Assembly: GCF_029502005.1 (NCBI RefSeq)
Contig: NZ_JAMQOT010000012.1
Coordinates: 1 to 64,000, forward strand
Reading direction: 5' to 3'
DNA: 64,000 bases
Source of the DNA: Natrinema salsiterrestre
GTDB taxonomy: Archaea > Halobacteriota > Halobacteria > Halobacteriales > Natrialbaceae
Positions 27,255 to 39,004 of this stretch are shown one piece after another. Position 1 is the first letter of the stretch. Each line of letters begins with the position of its first letter. A program made the translations under genes and the position numbers. A model generated the notes under the pieces. It was not told where the DNA came from and searched no databases. It worked only from the letters and a program-made list of their open reading frames with translations.

Positions 27255-27267
27255 TTCGGCGAGACGA

Positions 27268-27972
27268 ATGACATCCGCACCTACAGCGACCACGAATCGA
27301 CTGCCCAGCTACCTTGCCCCACTCCCCCGGCGCGTCGAGGACTTCGCACTTCGGTACGCGTGGGTCATCGTCGCGATAAATCTGGCCGGGACTGCGTTCG
27401 GGTTCTGGTACTACCGCTTCCAGCTGGCCCAAACCCCGATAGTGATGTGGCCGTTCGTCCCCGACAGCCCCGCCGCGACGCTGTTCGTCGCGCTCAGTCT
27501 CGCCGCGTGGAAACTGGATTACGACGTCGAGTGGCTCCATATGCTCGCCTTCTTCGGCAACATCAAACTCGGTCTCTGGACGCCGTTCGTCCAGCTGGTT
27601 CTCAACGGACCGGGCGGTATCGAACCCTGGCTCTACTGGTTCCTCATCGTAAGCCATCTCGCGATGAGCCTCCAGTCGTTCCTGATCTATCGCTACGCCG
27701 AGTTCACGGTCGGTGCGGTCGCCGTCACCACCGTCTGGTACGGCCTCAACGACATCGTGGACTACTTCGCGCCGCTCGTCGGGGAGTTTCACCACACGTT
27801 CCTGCGGGCCGAACTCGTCAACGGCGCACTCGATCACTCGGTGCGAGCGCACGACCTCGCAGCGGCCGCGGCCGTGACGCTGACGCTCGCCGCGGCGTTT
27901 CTCGCACTAGCGACACGGGTGAAGAAGCTCGAAACAACTGAGGAGTCCTCCGCACGAGGGGTGCGCCGATGA
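27268..27972 (+). CDS. DUF1405-family membrane protein
   Basis: 234 residues with about six hydrophobic helices. YAWVIVAINLAGTAFGFWYY and WLHMLAFFGNIKLGLWTPFV are typical of DUF1405. The family has no known function. It overlaps the cupredoxin start by 4 nt and follows the Met-repeat gene by 13 nt, so it is a member of the copA-led operon. Confidence 0.85.
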   Translation: MTSAPTATTNRLPSYLAPLPRRVEDFALRYAWVIVAINLAGTAFGFWYYRFQLAQTPIVMWPFVPDSPAATLFVALSLAAWKLDYDVEWLHMLAFFGNIKLGLWTPFVQLVLNGPGGIEPWLYWFLIVSHLAMSLQSFLIYRYAEFTVGAVAVTTVWYGLNDIVDYFAPLVGEFHHTFLRAELVNGALDHSVRAHDLAAAAAVTLTLAAAFLALATRVKKLETTEESSARGVRR

Positions 27973-28394
27973 ACGGCTATTCACGACGGTCGGTACTTCG
28001 CCGGAGCCGGAGTGTGCTAGCAGTCGGGGCAACCGCGATTGCTGGCTGTCTCGGAGGTAGCGGCCCGTCGGGTCCGACGGTCACGATGACGGGCGACCTC
28101 CGATTCGATCCGGGCGAAGTCGCAATCGACCCCGGTCAGCAGGTCACCTGGGTGAACGAGAGTGGAGTCCCCCATACCGCATCGGCATACGAAGAAGGGA
28201 TTCCCGACGAGGCGTCGTACTTCGCAAGCGGCGGCTACGAGTCCGAGCAGGCTGTCCGGTTGAGTACGTCAGCGAGAGGGTTTCTCGAACGGGGCGAAAC
28301 CTACAGTTACACGTTCGACGTCACGGGGACGTACCAGTATTTCTGCCTGCCACACGAGGAAAGCGGGATGGTCAGACGTGTCATCGTCGAATGA
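27969..28394 (+). CDS. Cupredoxin (halocyanin-like) Tat lipoprotein
   Basis: 141 residues. The N-terminal Tat lipoprotein signal is RRSRSVLAVGATAIAGC, followed by a Gly/Ser/Pro linker. The blue-copper ligand set is complete: His in GVPHTASAYE, then Cys, His and Met in FCLPHEESGM near the end. It carries electrons as Cu(I)/Cu(II) on the outer membrane face, or buffers copper. It is the last gene of the copA-led run; its ATG overlaps DUF1405. Confidence 0.9.
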   Translation: MNGYSRRSVLRRSRSVLAVGATAIAGCLGGSGPSGPTVTMTGDLRFDPGEVAIDPGQQVTWVNESGVPHTASAYEEGIPDEASYFASGGYESEQAVRLSTSARGFLERGETYSYTFDVTGTYQYFCLPHEESGMVRRVIVE

Positions 28395-28417
28395 CCACGA
28401 GAGTCGACCTCACCCGA

Positions 28418-28939
28418 TCACTGACGGTGGGTCGATGGGTATCCCGGCATTCCATCAGCTATCCATAGCCAGAGCCCCAGTACCGTGACGACGGTTTGCC
28501 CGAGTACATACGGGGTCGGAGACAACAGCGCGAGCAGATCTCCGATCGTCTCGACGTGGTGATAGTCAGTTACGACCGGCCAAAACAGAAACAGTAGCGT
28601 CTCCTCGGGGACGAACAGGTAATCCACGAGGTCCGCAGCGAGGTGTGATCCATATCCGAGCGCGTACGCCGCGCCGACCTCCCACCGGTCTCTGTGTTTC
28701 GTGACGTAGAAGACAATCAGGACGACGAGTGCCGCGGCGAACACTGAGTGCGCGACCGACCGACTCGGGAGCGATGGAAGTACAAACGCGAGTGGTTTGT
28801 CGACGAGATCCGGGAGCAACGCACCTCCGAACAGGGCGATGATCGGGACATCGTCACATCGGTCAGTAGGGCCACCAAAAATGCCTCGGTAAACGAGATA
28901 CGCGACTGCAGCGTGGACCCAAAAGAGCACACTCGACAA
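28418..28939 (-). CDS. Membrane-bound metal-dependent hydrolase (DUF457/YdjM-type)
   Basis: 173 residues with several hydrophobic helices and the His/Asp pattern of the family, for instance RSVAHSVFAAALVVLI and GYGSHLAADLVDYLF, and the late DYHHVETIGD. These membrane hydrolases probably use His/Asp-bound zinc, but the substrates are unknown. It is on the minus strand, after the amino acid permease. Confidence 0.75.
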   Translation of the reverse strand: MSSVLFWVHAAVAYLVYRGIFGGPTDRCDDVPIIALFGGALLPDLVDKPLAFVLPSLPSRSVAHSVFAAALVVLIVFYVTKHRDRWEVGAAYALGYGSHLAADLVDYLFVPEETLLFLFWPVVTDYHHVETIGDLLALLSPTPYVLGQTVVTVLGLWLWIADGMPGYPSTHRQ

Positions 28940-28987
28940 TACTGTCCAGGTTACGTAAACCGTTCACGCACTGCTGCCCCGTCAGCA

Positions 28988-30286
28988 TCACACGCCATCG
29001 ATTTCGGAGCGAATAGTCTCGCGCTCGAAGTAGAGGATTTCCAGTCCCAGGAGGACAACCGTCACAACGAGAACCACACTAAAGACGGCGGGTTCCATCA
29101 CGGCGAGGTGGTACACTAACGACGGGAAGAACAGTACTGCACCCACCACGCCGACGGCGGGGAGGATACCTGTTCGAAGCCCCGCTCGATGCCTGAACGC
29201 GAGGAAACTCATCGACCCAAAGACGGTGATGAAGGCAAGCGACGCGAACGACGTGATTCCCTGAAGACTACCGTAGGCGGTGAACGCGGCCGTTATCAGG
29301 CCCAAGATGAGAAGTGTTCGCGTCGGAGCACCGTCGGCATCGGCATCTCCGATCCGGTCGGGAAGTAGGTCGTCTTCAAGCATTCCCGTCGCAAAGTGGG
29401 CCGCCGAGAACAGCGTGGCGTTGATCGCGCTCCCAGTCGAGAACAGCGCCGCCACGGAAATGAGGATGAACCCCATCTGCCCCATGAACGGTTCGGCCGC
29501 GATGGCGAGTGACACCTCGGGGTTCGCGGCGATCGTTTCGGGCTGAAGTAGACCCGTCGTGACGACTGCTACGAGGACGTACAGCCCGAGAGACGCGGGA
29601 ATTGAGAGGTAGATCGCCTGCGGGATGGTCGTCCGGGCGTTCCGAAGACTTCCCTCGTCGTAAAAGAGTAGCTGCCAGCCCTGAAAGGCGACGAACGAGA
29701 GGGCGGCGGACATGAGCAACCCGCCCGTCGCGACGGAGGAGAACCCGGTCGTCAGCTGTCCTGTCCGCGCTCCAAAATAGAACCCCCACACACCGAAAAT
29801 GAGGAGAATCCCGACCTTTGCCGCGACGAGGAGCACCTCGGTCACGCCACTCGCCCGGGCGCCGAGGACGTTCAGCAGTACAAACCCCAGGACGCTGAGA
29901 ACCGACACGACGGGGCGGAGTGGAACCCCGAGGGCTGTTTCGACGCCGAGAAGTTTCGTCGCGAAACTACCGAATGCGAACGCGTACATCCCCATCGACC
30001 CGATATAGCCAAACAGAAGCGTCCACCCGACCATCCCAGCGACCGTCGTCGACTCACCGAACTCCTGTAAGAAACTGACCGAGCCGCCGGACACGTCGCC
30101 AAGCCGCTGGAGACGAACGTACGAGTAGCCAGCGCAGAACGCGACGACACCGCCGCCGGTAAAGGCGAGCCACGCCGCAGGCCCCGACATTTCCGCAACG
30201 ACGCCAAGTACGGCGAAGATCCCACCTCCGATCATACCACCGAGCGCAATCGAGACTGCACCGAGACGGCCCAGCTTCTCGCTCAT
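28988..30286 (-). CDS. APC-family amino acid/amine permease
   Basis: 432 residues with about twelve hydrophobic helices. The N-terminal LGAVSIALGGMIGGGIFAVL is the conserved first-helix motif (GxGIFxx) of APC transporters. It would move amino acids or related amines by ion or substrate coupling. It lacks a UspA-like C-terminal tail seen in some haloarchaeal relatives. It is a single minus-strand gene with no metal link seen. Confidence 0.9.
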   Translation of the reverse strand: MSEKLGRLGAVSIALGGMIGGGIFAVLGVVAEMSGPAAWLAFTGGGVVAFCAGYSYVRLQRLGDVSGGSVSFLQEFGESTTVAGMVGWTLLFGYIGSMGMYAFAFGSFATKLLGVETALGVPLRPVVSVLSVLGFVLLNVLGARASGVTEVLLVAAKVGILLIFGVWGFYFGARTGQLTTGFSSVATGGLLMSAALSFVAFQGWQLLFYDEGSLRNARTTIPQAIYLSIPASLGLYVLVAVVTTGLLQPETIAANPEVSLAIAAEPFMGQMGFILISVAALFSTGSAINATLFSAAHFATGMLEDDLLPDRIGDADADGAPTRTLLILGLITAAFTAYGSLQGITSFASLAFITVFGSMSFLAFRHRAGLRTGILPAVGVVGAVLFFPSLVYHLAVMEPAVFSVVLVVTVVLLGLEILYFERETIRSEIDGV

Positions 30287-30378
30287 CGTCTCTCCGTTGG
30301 GATGCCATCTTTAGGCTTCTTGTCGTTACGAATCCAAACCACCTCAGCCCGAGAAGTAGAAATCGTCTGCCTCGATGC

Positions 30379-30678
30379 TCAAGTTCGGAAGAGCGAGTAG
30401 AACCACGCTTCAGTGTCCGGATGGAGACCGTTATGGACTGTCCGGACCGCCGCAGCGATTGATACTGCGAAGATAGCGTGAAGAAGATGTGTCGGAACCC
30501 ACCCGACCACTACCGCACTCGCCCCGAGGACGGCAGCACAGAGCGCTCCAACGCCGATTCTGAAAAAGAACGGCCGCTGAATCACCAACACAGTGTCCCC
30601 GTAGAGCAGGATGTAACAAAGGGACGCAAGCCCACTAGCGACGACTGCCGAGAGTAACGAGAAGAGGAGCGTAGTCAT
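30379..30678 (-). CDS. Three-helix membrane protein of unknown function
   Basis: 99 residues with three hydrophobic segments (about 5-25, 40-62 and 65-85) and basic/acidic ends (NGLHPDTEAWFYSLFRT). It follows the next gene with a 4-nt overlap, giving a two-gene operon. No domain is recognised. Confidence 0.65.
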   Translation of the reverse strand: MTTLLFSLLSAVVASGLASLCYILLYGDTVLVIQRPFFFRIGVGALCAAVLGASAVVVGWVPTHLLHAIFAVSIAAAVRTVHNGLHPDTEAWFYSLFRT

Positions 30679-30974
30679 CGGGATTCTCCTCCAGAATACC
30701 CAAGTCGCGGGTGAATATATCCGAGTGCGCCGAGTACGGCCACGAGACTAAGGAGAGCACCGGTTTCCACTGCAGCGAGCAGACCATGCGGAAGCGGCGT
30801 GAGCATCCCGAGATGGGCGATCCCGAACAGTAACCCAACGAGCGGTATGCCAACGAGTAGGTACCCATATATTCCCTCGTACTGGTGCCAGATAGCGGGC
30901 GTTTTGCTCACCGTGTACGCGGTGCTCGCGAGAATGATACCCGTCACGAGAAGTTCGCTGTAGGACGTAAGCAT
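30675..30974 (-). CDS. Three-helix membrane protein of unknown function
   Basis: 99 residues from the ATG at 30974; an upstream ATG at 31001 would add nine residues. Three hydrophobic segments (about 5-22, 33-52 and 60-82) and a short C-terminal tail (HPRLGYSGGESR). It overlaps the 30379 gene by 4 nt and is divergent from the YHS permease. Helix count and size resemble the DUF7521-type proteins but the YRGY motif is absent. Confidence 0.65.
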   Translation of the reverse strand: MLTSYSELLVTGIILASTAYTVSKTPAIWHQYEGIYGYLLVGIPLVGLLFGIAHLGMLTPLPHGLLAAVETGALLSLVAVLGALGYIHPRLGYSGGESR

Positions 30975-31030
30975 ACGACTATCCTCCCCAGCCAGCCACA
31001 AGTCAATTACTCCGCACCCGAAGTGGCATA

Positions 31031-31055
31031 CCCCTTGATTCTAAATTCTGCTAGG
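31031..31055. promoter_or_regulatory. Metal-locus motif upstream of the YHS permease
   Basis: CCCCTTGATTCTAAATTCTG (31031-31050) contains GATTCTAAATTCT, 12 of 13 identical to the copA copy. It lies about 105 nt before the permease start and is the third member of the set in this window. The function is inferred only. Confidence 0.45.
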
Positions 31056-31155
31056 GTTGTGATGCTGGTATCCAAAGGCTCACAAACGATATATCCCACA
31101 GATGTAGCCACAACCGCATTAGGAGAGCAGCCCCTAGATGTAGGCCACCAAGACA

Positions 31156-32490
31156 ATGGACAGATCAGATTACGCGATCCTCTCGGTTATCGCCGTAATC
31201 ACCGTCGCCATCGGCATCGTCACGACGACAAAACCGCTCGGGACGTTCGTCGTGGAGAGCACGAGGCAGGCCGCGACGACGACCGCCGCGATGGCGTGGA
31301 TCACCTGGTGGGCGCTCGTCATCGGGTTCGCCATCGCCGGCGGCGTCGAGGCGTGGGTCTCGACCCAGCAGATTTCGGAGCTGCTCGAGGGACACGGGCC
31401 TCGCTCCATCGGCCTCGCCACGTTCTTCGGGTTCGTCTCCTCGTCGTGTTCGTACTCGGCCATCGCCACGGCGAAGAACCTCTACAAGAAGGGGGCGTCG
31501 GCTGCGGCGGCGCTGGCGGCGTTCCAGTTCGCCTCGACGAACCTTGTCATCGAGATCGGCATCGTCATCTGGCTGCTGCTGGGCTGGGAGTTCCTGCTGG
31601 CCGACGTGGTCGGTGGCCTGCTCCTCATCGGCCTGATGTCGGTTGGCTTCGTCTACGTCGTCCCCGACAAGATTCTCGATGAAGCACGCGAGAACGTCAC
31701 CGACGACGAGGGCATCACTGTCCAAGACCCGGTCTGTGGAATGGAGGTCGATCCTGAGGAAACCGACTACTCCATCGAGCACGAGGGCCAGACGTATTAC
31801 TTCTGCTCGCAGTCCTGCAAGGACTCCTTCGACCCGGAGGAAGCGAACACGTCGATTCCGGAGAAGGCGACCTCGTGGTCCGGGTGGAAATCGCTCGCGG
31901 ACAAACAGTGGAAGGAGTGGGCGATGCTGTGGGACGAGATCGCTATCGGGTTCATTTTCGCCGGCCTCATTGCCGGGTTCATTCCCGAAGCCGTCTGGAC
32001 GAGCGTCTTCTCTGGCGCCGTATTCGGTTTGCCGGTGTACGTCCTCTGGACGGCCGCGCTGGGTGCGATCATCGGCGTCGTCACCTTCGTCTGTTCGGTC
32101 GGGAACGTCCCGTTCGGGACCGTCCTCTGGACGCGCGGGCTCCCCTTCGGGTCGGTGCTCTCGTACATCTTCGCGGACCTCATCGTCCCGCCGATCATGA
32201 AAGCCTACGACGAGTACTACGGGACGACCTTCGCGGCGGTACTCAGTCTGATGATCTTCGTCACCGCCGTTATCGCCGGGTTCGTGGTCCACTTCCTGTT
32301 CCTGGGCCTGGGCCTCATCCCCTCACGAGCCTCCGCGCAGATCGCCGAAGTGTCCATCGAGCTCAACTACAAGCTCGTGTTGAACGTCCTCGCGACGGCG
32401 TTCTTCGCGTTCCTCTACTGGCTCCACAAACAGGATTCGGTGGCTGGTGGGGAACGCGGTGACGAGAGACATGCGGCAATGACGGACTGA
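31156..32490 (+). CDS. Soft-metal permease (DUF318/SO_0444-type) with an internal YHS domain
   Basis: 444 residues with about ten hydrophobic helices. The first half has the permease signature FVSSSCSYSAIATAKNLYKK (Cys 98), and the second half repeats the fold (FVCSVGNVPFGTVLWTRGLP). A complete YHS module sits between them (DPVCGMEVDP at 191-200; Cys 217 and 221). The family exports copper, zinc or arsenic-type ions. The YHS domain could present metal to the pore. A second such protein is at 44191. Confidence 0.85.
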   Translation: MDRSDYAILSVIAVITVAIGIVTTTKPLGTFVVESTRQAATTTAAMAWITWWALVIGFAIAGGVEAWVSTQQISELLEGHGPRSIGLATFFGFVSSSCSYSAIATAKNLYKKGASAAAALAAFQFASTNLVIEIGIVIWLLLGWEFLLADVVGGLLLIGLMSVGFVYVVPDKILDEARENVTDDEGITVQDPVCGMEVDPEETDYSIEHEGQTYYFCSQSCKDSFDPEEANTSIPEKATSWSGWKSLADKQWKEWAMLWDEIAIGFIFAGLIAGFIPEAVWTSVFSGAVFGLPVYVLWTAALGAIIGVVTFVCSVGNVPFGTVLWTRGLPFGSVLSYIFADLIVPPIMKAYDEYYGTTFAAVLSLMIFVTAVIAGFVVHFLFLGLGLIPSRASAQIAEVSIELNYKLVLNVLATAFFAFLYWLHKQDSVAGGERGDERHAAMTD

Positions 32491-32660
32491 CGGGTATCTA
32501 CCTGCTCACGTAGTTCACAATCTGAATTTCGTCTATCAATAATTCGACGACACAGACAAGGAACATCTACGGTGTCGGGCAATTAATCCCTGACTCCCTT
32601 CCACTGCCCAACCACAGTTTCGATACGAATACCATTCATTCCAGAGCGGTCTCGTCGAAG

Positions 32661-33341
32661 TCATGGGTCTTTGAGATCGTCACTGCTGCTACGAGACTCA
32701 GCCACGAGATCGCGCCACTGCTCCCAGCGGGGGATAAACATCGGCACTTTGCGCTGATAAGTGCGGTAGTCCTCACCGAATGTATCGATCATATCACGCT
32801 CTTCTCTCCGTGCAAGCCACGTAAAAATCACAACGACGAACGGAAATAGAGCGACAGAGAAGATTGTCGGCCAGTGAATGATGCCCTCGCCAAACAGAGC
32901 GATGAACAGACCGGTGTATTGTGGATGGCGGACGTACCTGTAAAGCCCGTCTGTGACCAGTCGGTCGTCCTGTCGGGCACGATAGACTTGTCGCCATCCC
33001 TGAGCAAACAGGCCGATGCCGACAAACGCCACAGCGTAGCCGAGGAGCATTGATACGAACATACCCGTTTCGCCAAACCCGATCAGTGTAGACCAGAGAT
33101 TGGTACTGACGTACTCGCGGTCCAGACCGAAAAACCGGACCAGCAGATAGATCGTCAGTGGAAACCCGTACATCTCCGCATATAATGCGATGATGAACGC
33201 CTGTACCACTCCTGCGCCGACCCACTCCCGCCAGCTGTCAGGAGCGAAGTACCGATAGAAGAACCAAGAAACGACGACAATGAAGATAATCGCGAGGCCC
33301 CAAGCACCGGGATTCGTAATAGTGGTATCTATTGATGACAC
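32661..33341 (-). CDS. ICMT/PEMT-like membrane protein (second copy)
   Basis: 226 residues with about six hydrophobic helices. The family motifs are LYRYVRHPQYTGLFI and RREERDMIDTFGEDYRTYQR. It starts 2 nt after the stop of the frameshifted DoxX gene, so DoxX and ICMT-like genes form a pair here; in the CopB operon the ICMT-like gene sits in a metal transporter context. The substrate is unknown. Confidence 0.8.
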   Translation of the reverse strand: MSSIDTTITNPGAWGLAIIFIVVVSWFFYRYFAPDSWREWVGAGVVQAFIIALYAEMYGFPLTIYLLVRFFGLDREYVSTNLWSTLIGFGETGMFVSMLLGYAVAFVGIGLFAQGWRQVYRARQDDRLVTDGLYRYVRHPQYTGLFIALFGEGIIHWPTIFSVALFPFVVVIFTWLARREERDMIDTFGEDYRTYQRKVPMFIPRWEQWRDLVAESRSSSDDLKDP

Positions 33342-33343
33342 GC

Positions 33344-33901
33344 TTACTTACCCGAGTAGATACTGAGTCCAGGGATGCCGTTCGACAAGCGGCACTCCAC
33401 CAACCTCGTACTGTTCAATGTACGCGTAAGGCCGAGTATCCGTCCCGCACCGAACGCGGCGACTGAGAGGAACACGAGCATGTACGCGAAATCACCGTTG
33501 ATGTAGCCATGTGTGACATCCCAGTTGCCGAAATAGAACATGAGCATCATAAATGCCCCCCAGAACGCAGCGAGCCGAGTGAGGGCACCGAACAACAACC
33601 CGAGGCCGATAAGCAGCTCTCCCCACGGTACTGCAACGTTCACGAAGTCAACAAACCACGGCGTGTTCCCCATCGCGACGAACAGATCAGCGAGTGGACT
33701 CCCGCTATTCGGAACGGCCCCGGTGAGATATCCACCGGCACTAAAACTTCCCGAGAGGACCTTGTCGAGACCACTCTGGAAGAACGCCAGTCCCATCATC
33801 AACCGAAGCGCAAAGATAAACCAGACACTCAACGTGTGTAGTCGACCGCTTGCGGTGAACCCCCCGATCGTACTTTCTAATTGAACTTCTTGAGATGCCA
33901 T
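33344..33901 (-). pseudogene. DoxX-family protein, C-terminus lost by a 1-nt frameshift
   Basis: The first about 150 codons match the DoxX at 9280-9840 closely (LRLMMGLAFFQSGLDKVLSG, PWGELLIGLGLLFGAL, GAGRILGL). After GRILGL the reading frame yields unrelated residues. In another frame the same DNA reads YIEQYEVGGVPLVERHPW and QYLLG, then a stop at 33348-33350, exactly the family C-terminus. One base (C on the plus strand) is missing near 33427, where GTCAAGG would be expected instead of GTAAGG. It may be a recent mutation or a sequencing error. Confidence 0.75.
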
Positions 33902-33996
33902 ATCGTGCTAATTCCCGGGAAGGTGTTATAAAATCGCGTTGGGATCTCGCCATACCGGAATAGAGAGCCCTTTTCGGGGTGATCTCTCCGATACCG

Positions 33997-35253
33997 TCAT
34001 ACTGGCTGAATAGTATCGTATTCCCAGGCGTCTGTGACGGCGGCATACGTCTGCTTGATTACAGCCGGGTTGGAGAAGATCCGAGCAGCCACCCGTGGAT
34101 GCCCCAAGAAGCGACGAAGAACCGCCCGTGGGGATCGATCGATGTCTTCGATGTCGATTCCAGACACCACTTGGACGGCATCACCGAGAACGGTCATCTG
34201 ACGCGTCTCGACGAGGTGCCGCATAATCCGGGCGAGCAGGTACTCCCCTTTCATCGTCCGATAGAGTCGGTCTGGATACTCCTGAAGGCTTCCCTCCGCC
34301 GTCAACTTGGCTGCGAGATACGACGACTGAATTGCTTGCGAGATCCCCTTCCCGGTCAGCCGATTCGCGAGTCCAGCCGCATCCCCGACACGAACGACGG
34401 GCCACTCAGGTAGATAGGTCAGCGCAGGATCGAGACTCGGTCCTTCGGGGATGATAGCGATATTCGTCTGACTCCGAGATGGTATCGGCCAGCCGTTTCG
34501 TTCACACGCCGCCTCAAATGCGGCTATGTAATCGGCTGGGCGTTCGCTCTCAGTCCACCCGATGCCGACGTTTGCCCGCTCGGGCGATTTCGAGAACGCC
34601 CACGCGTACCCGGTATAGCCCTCAAGAACGATCTGGCTATTCGGGTAGAGATCTGAAAAGTCGCCCTCCACGTCAGCATTGAGGGCGATCATCCGACCCG
34701 CGTACTCGTCCGTTCTCCCTCGAACTTTGCTGGTAATCGACGGTTGGCCAGTCGCGTCGACCAAGAGGTCGTATTTATCGGCCAACGTCCGGAACTCCGC
34801 CTTCGTGATCTGGTGGTTTTCGTGAATCGAAACGCCCTTTTCAGCGAGGCGTTCGGACCATCGTCGTTCAACGATGTTTCGGTCGGTGATGTACGTATCG
34901 GAGGCCGGGAATCTCCCACTCCCGGTGTGCTGTCTGCTGGATGTCGTTCCGTCGTAGATATCCACACGTAACTCCGGAAGAGCATTGACGAACCCATTCG
35001 CCGACATCGAACGGAGTGGAATCTTCGAGACGGCCGTCATCGCTTCCCCACAGTTGACTCGTTTGTCGTCGTACGACTGACGTTCGAAAAGGTCTACTTC
35101 GAAACCTCGCTTGGAAAAGCCTTCAGCAGCGGCGAGACCGCCGACTGCCCCACCGAGTACTGCCACGCGTTGGATTCGCGGTAACGGTTCAGACGACTGC
35201 TGTGAGCGAGAGCGGAAACTTTCAGATCGTGAAGTAGTTGTCTCTAATACCAT
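33997..35253 (-). CDS. FAD-dependent oxidoreductase of the geranylgeranyl reductase family
   Basis: 418 residues. The FAD Rossmann motif VAVLGGAVGGLAAAEGFSKR starts near residue 30, the DG/GD motif is VVRVGDAAGLANRLTGKGIS, and GYTGYAWAFSKSPERANVGI is typical of the GGR family. These flavoenzymes reduce isoprenoid or lipid double bonds. A paralogue is at 58292-59497. It follows aconitase with a 26-nt gap and may be co-transcribed. The exact lipid or carotenoid substrate is not evident. Confidence 0.85.
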   Translation of the reverse strand: MVLETTTSRSESFRSRSQQSSEPLPRIQRVAVLGGAVGGLAAAEGFSKRGFEVDLFERQSYDDKRVNCGEAMTAVSKIPLRSMSANGFVNALPELRVDIYDGTTSSRQHTGSGRFPASDTYITDRNIVERRWSERLAEKGVSIHENHQITKAEFRTLADKYDLLVDATGQPSITSKVRGRTDEYAGRMIALNADVEGDFSDLYPNSQIVLEGYTGYAWAFSKSPERANVGIGWTESERPADYIAAFEAACERNGWPIPSRSQTNIAIIPEGPSLDPALTYLPEWPVVRVGDAAGLANRLTGKGISQAIQSSYLAAKLTAEGSLQEYPDRLYRTMKGEYLLARIMRHLVETRQMTVLGDAVQVVSGIDIEDIDRSPRAVLRRFLGHPRVAARIFSNPAVIKQTYAAVTDAWEYDTIQPV

Positions 35254-35279
35254 TTGTCACTCAGGATAGTTGCCCCTTA

Positions 35280-38057
<2,778 letters not shown>

Positions 38058-38123
38058 ACCTCTTGCTACGGTGACCTGGCTCTTGAATTGTCTCCTCCTT
38101 GGACGGGGTGACGATGTGGAAGG

Positions 38124-38858
38124 TTACAAAATACGATCGAGTGCATCCCCGATCGACGCGACTTCAACGACTCGAATCCCCTGAACCGTCACGTCTGACG
38201 GTGTGTCGTCAGAAACGATCAGTTCCGTCGCTCCCAATGCTCGTGCTGCACGGGCCTTCGCTCCGATTTTACCGACAGGAAGCAACACTCCTTCGTCGTT
38301 CACAACGCCGGTTATCAGCTTCGTTCGTGGAGGGGACTGTCTCCGGAGGCTAGCGACTAGTGCGACCGTGAGGCCCGCTTCCCAGCTTTTCCCGCCGAGT
38401 GCGAGTACCTCTGAGTCGGGAGGATCGAACGTGACTCGTATCGACGTTCCCGCGAGCGAACGGCCAGTGAGACGCGTCGCCGTCTCCGTCGCCTCCCGGA
38501 GTGCGAGCTGTAAATCGTGACGGACCTCAACGTCGCCCACATCGACAAACAACTCACCATCACCCTCCGAAAACGCAAACTTGACCGGGAGTATGAGGCC
38601 CTCGCCAGACGAATCGACTGCTGGAAGATAATACTGTACCATGGCGGGAAGCGTCGCCCCACCGGCAAGCGTCGCCAGCGATTGAAACCCCTCGTCGGAG
38701 CGTGTGAGACCGAGAACTGCTCCAGCACCTCCGACACCACCGGTGGCGAGTCCGACAAGGAATCCGCGCCGTGACAGAATCTCGTCTTCGATCCGACCAA
38801 TGACATCGCTTTCCGAATCGGAAGGGAGCTGGGTCGCGGTGGAGTCATCGGAAGCCAT
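38124..38858 (-). CDS. Membrane-anchored or exported Lon-type (S16) protease domain without ATPase
   Basis: 244 residues. The N-terminus has a twin-arginine-like segment and a hydrophobic stretch (LSRRGFLVGLATGGVGGAGA), then one more hydrophobic run. The C-terminal half matches Lon proteolytic domains: the Ser in GGKSWEAGLTVALVASL (Ser158), then TGVVNDEGVLLPVGKIGAKA with Lys201, the S16 catalytic pair. No AAA module is present. It lies 66 nt upstream of acnA and probably precedes it in one transcript. Protease activity is inferred. Confidence 0.7.
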   Translation of the reverse strand: MASDDSTATQLPSDSESDVIGRIEDEILSRRGFLVGLATGGVGGAGAVLGLTRSDEGFQSLATLAGGATLPAMVQYYLPAVDSSGEGLILPVKFAFSEGDGELFVDVGDVEVRHDLQLALREATETATRLTGRSLAGTSIRVTFDPPDSEVLALGGKSWEAGLTVALVASLRRQSPPRTKLITGVVNDEGVLLPVGKIGAKARAARALGATELIVSDDTPSDVTVQGIRVVEVASIGDALDRIL

Positions 38859-39004
38859 GATACTGTACTATGGGCCTATCGAACGTCGTGGTATTGATTA
38901 ACAGTCACACAGTAATAAAGCCTCTTCGAGGAACAATGTCCTCCCAGAACGGGTACGCCTATGCCGATTGCTCCCCGAGTATCAGAATACGCCTCTCGTG
39001 AAAT

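Noticed and set aside
31165-32292. Long open frame on the minus strand opposite the YHS permease
   Set aside because: Composition is Asp/Arg-rich without domains and it mirrors the codon pattern of the real gene on the other strand; the permease has clear motifs.
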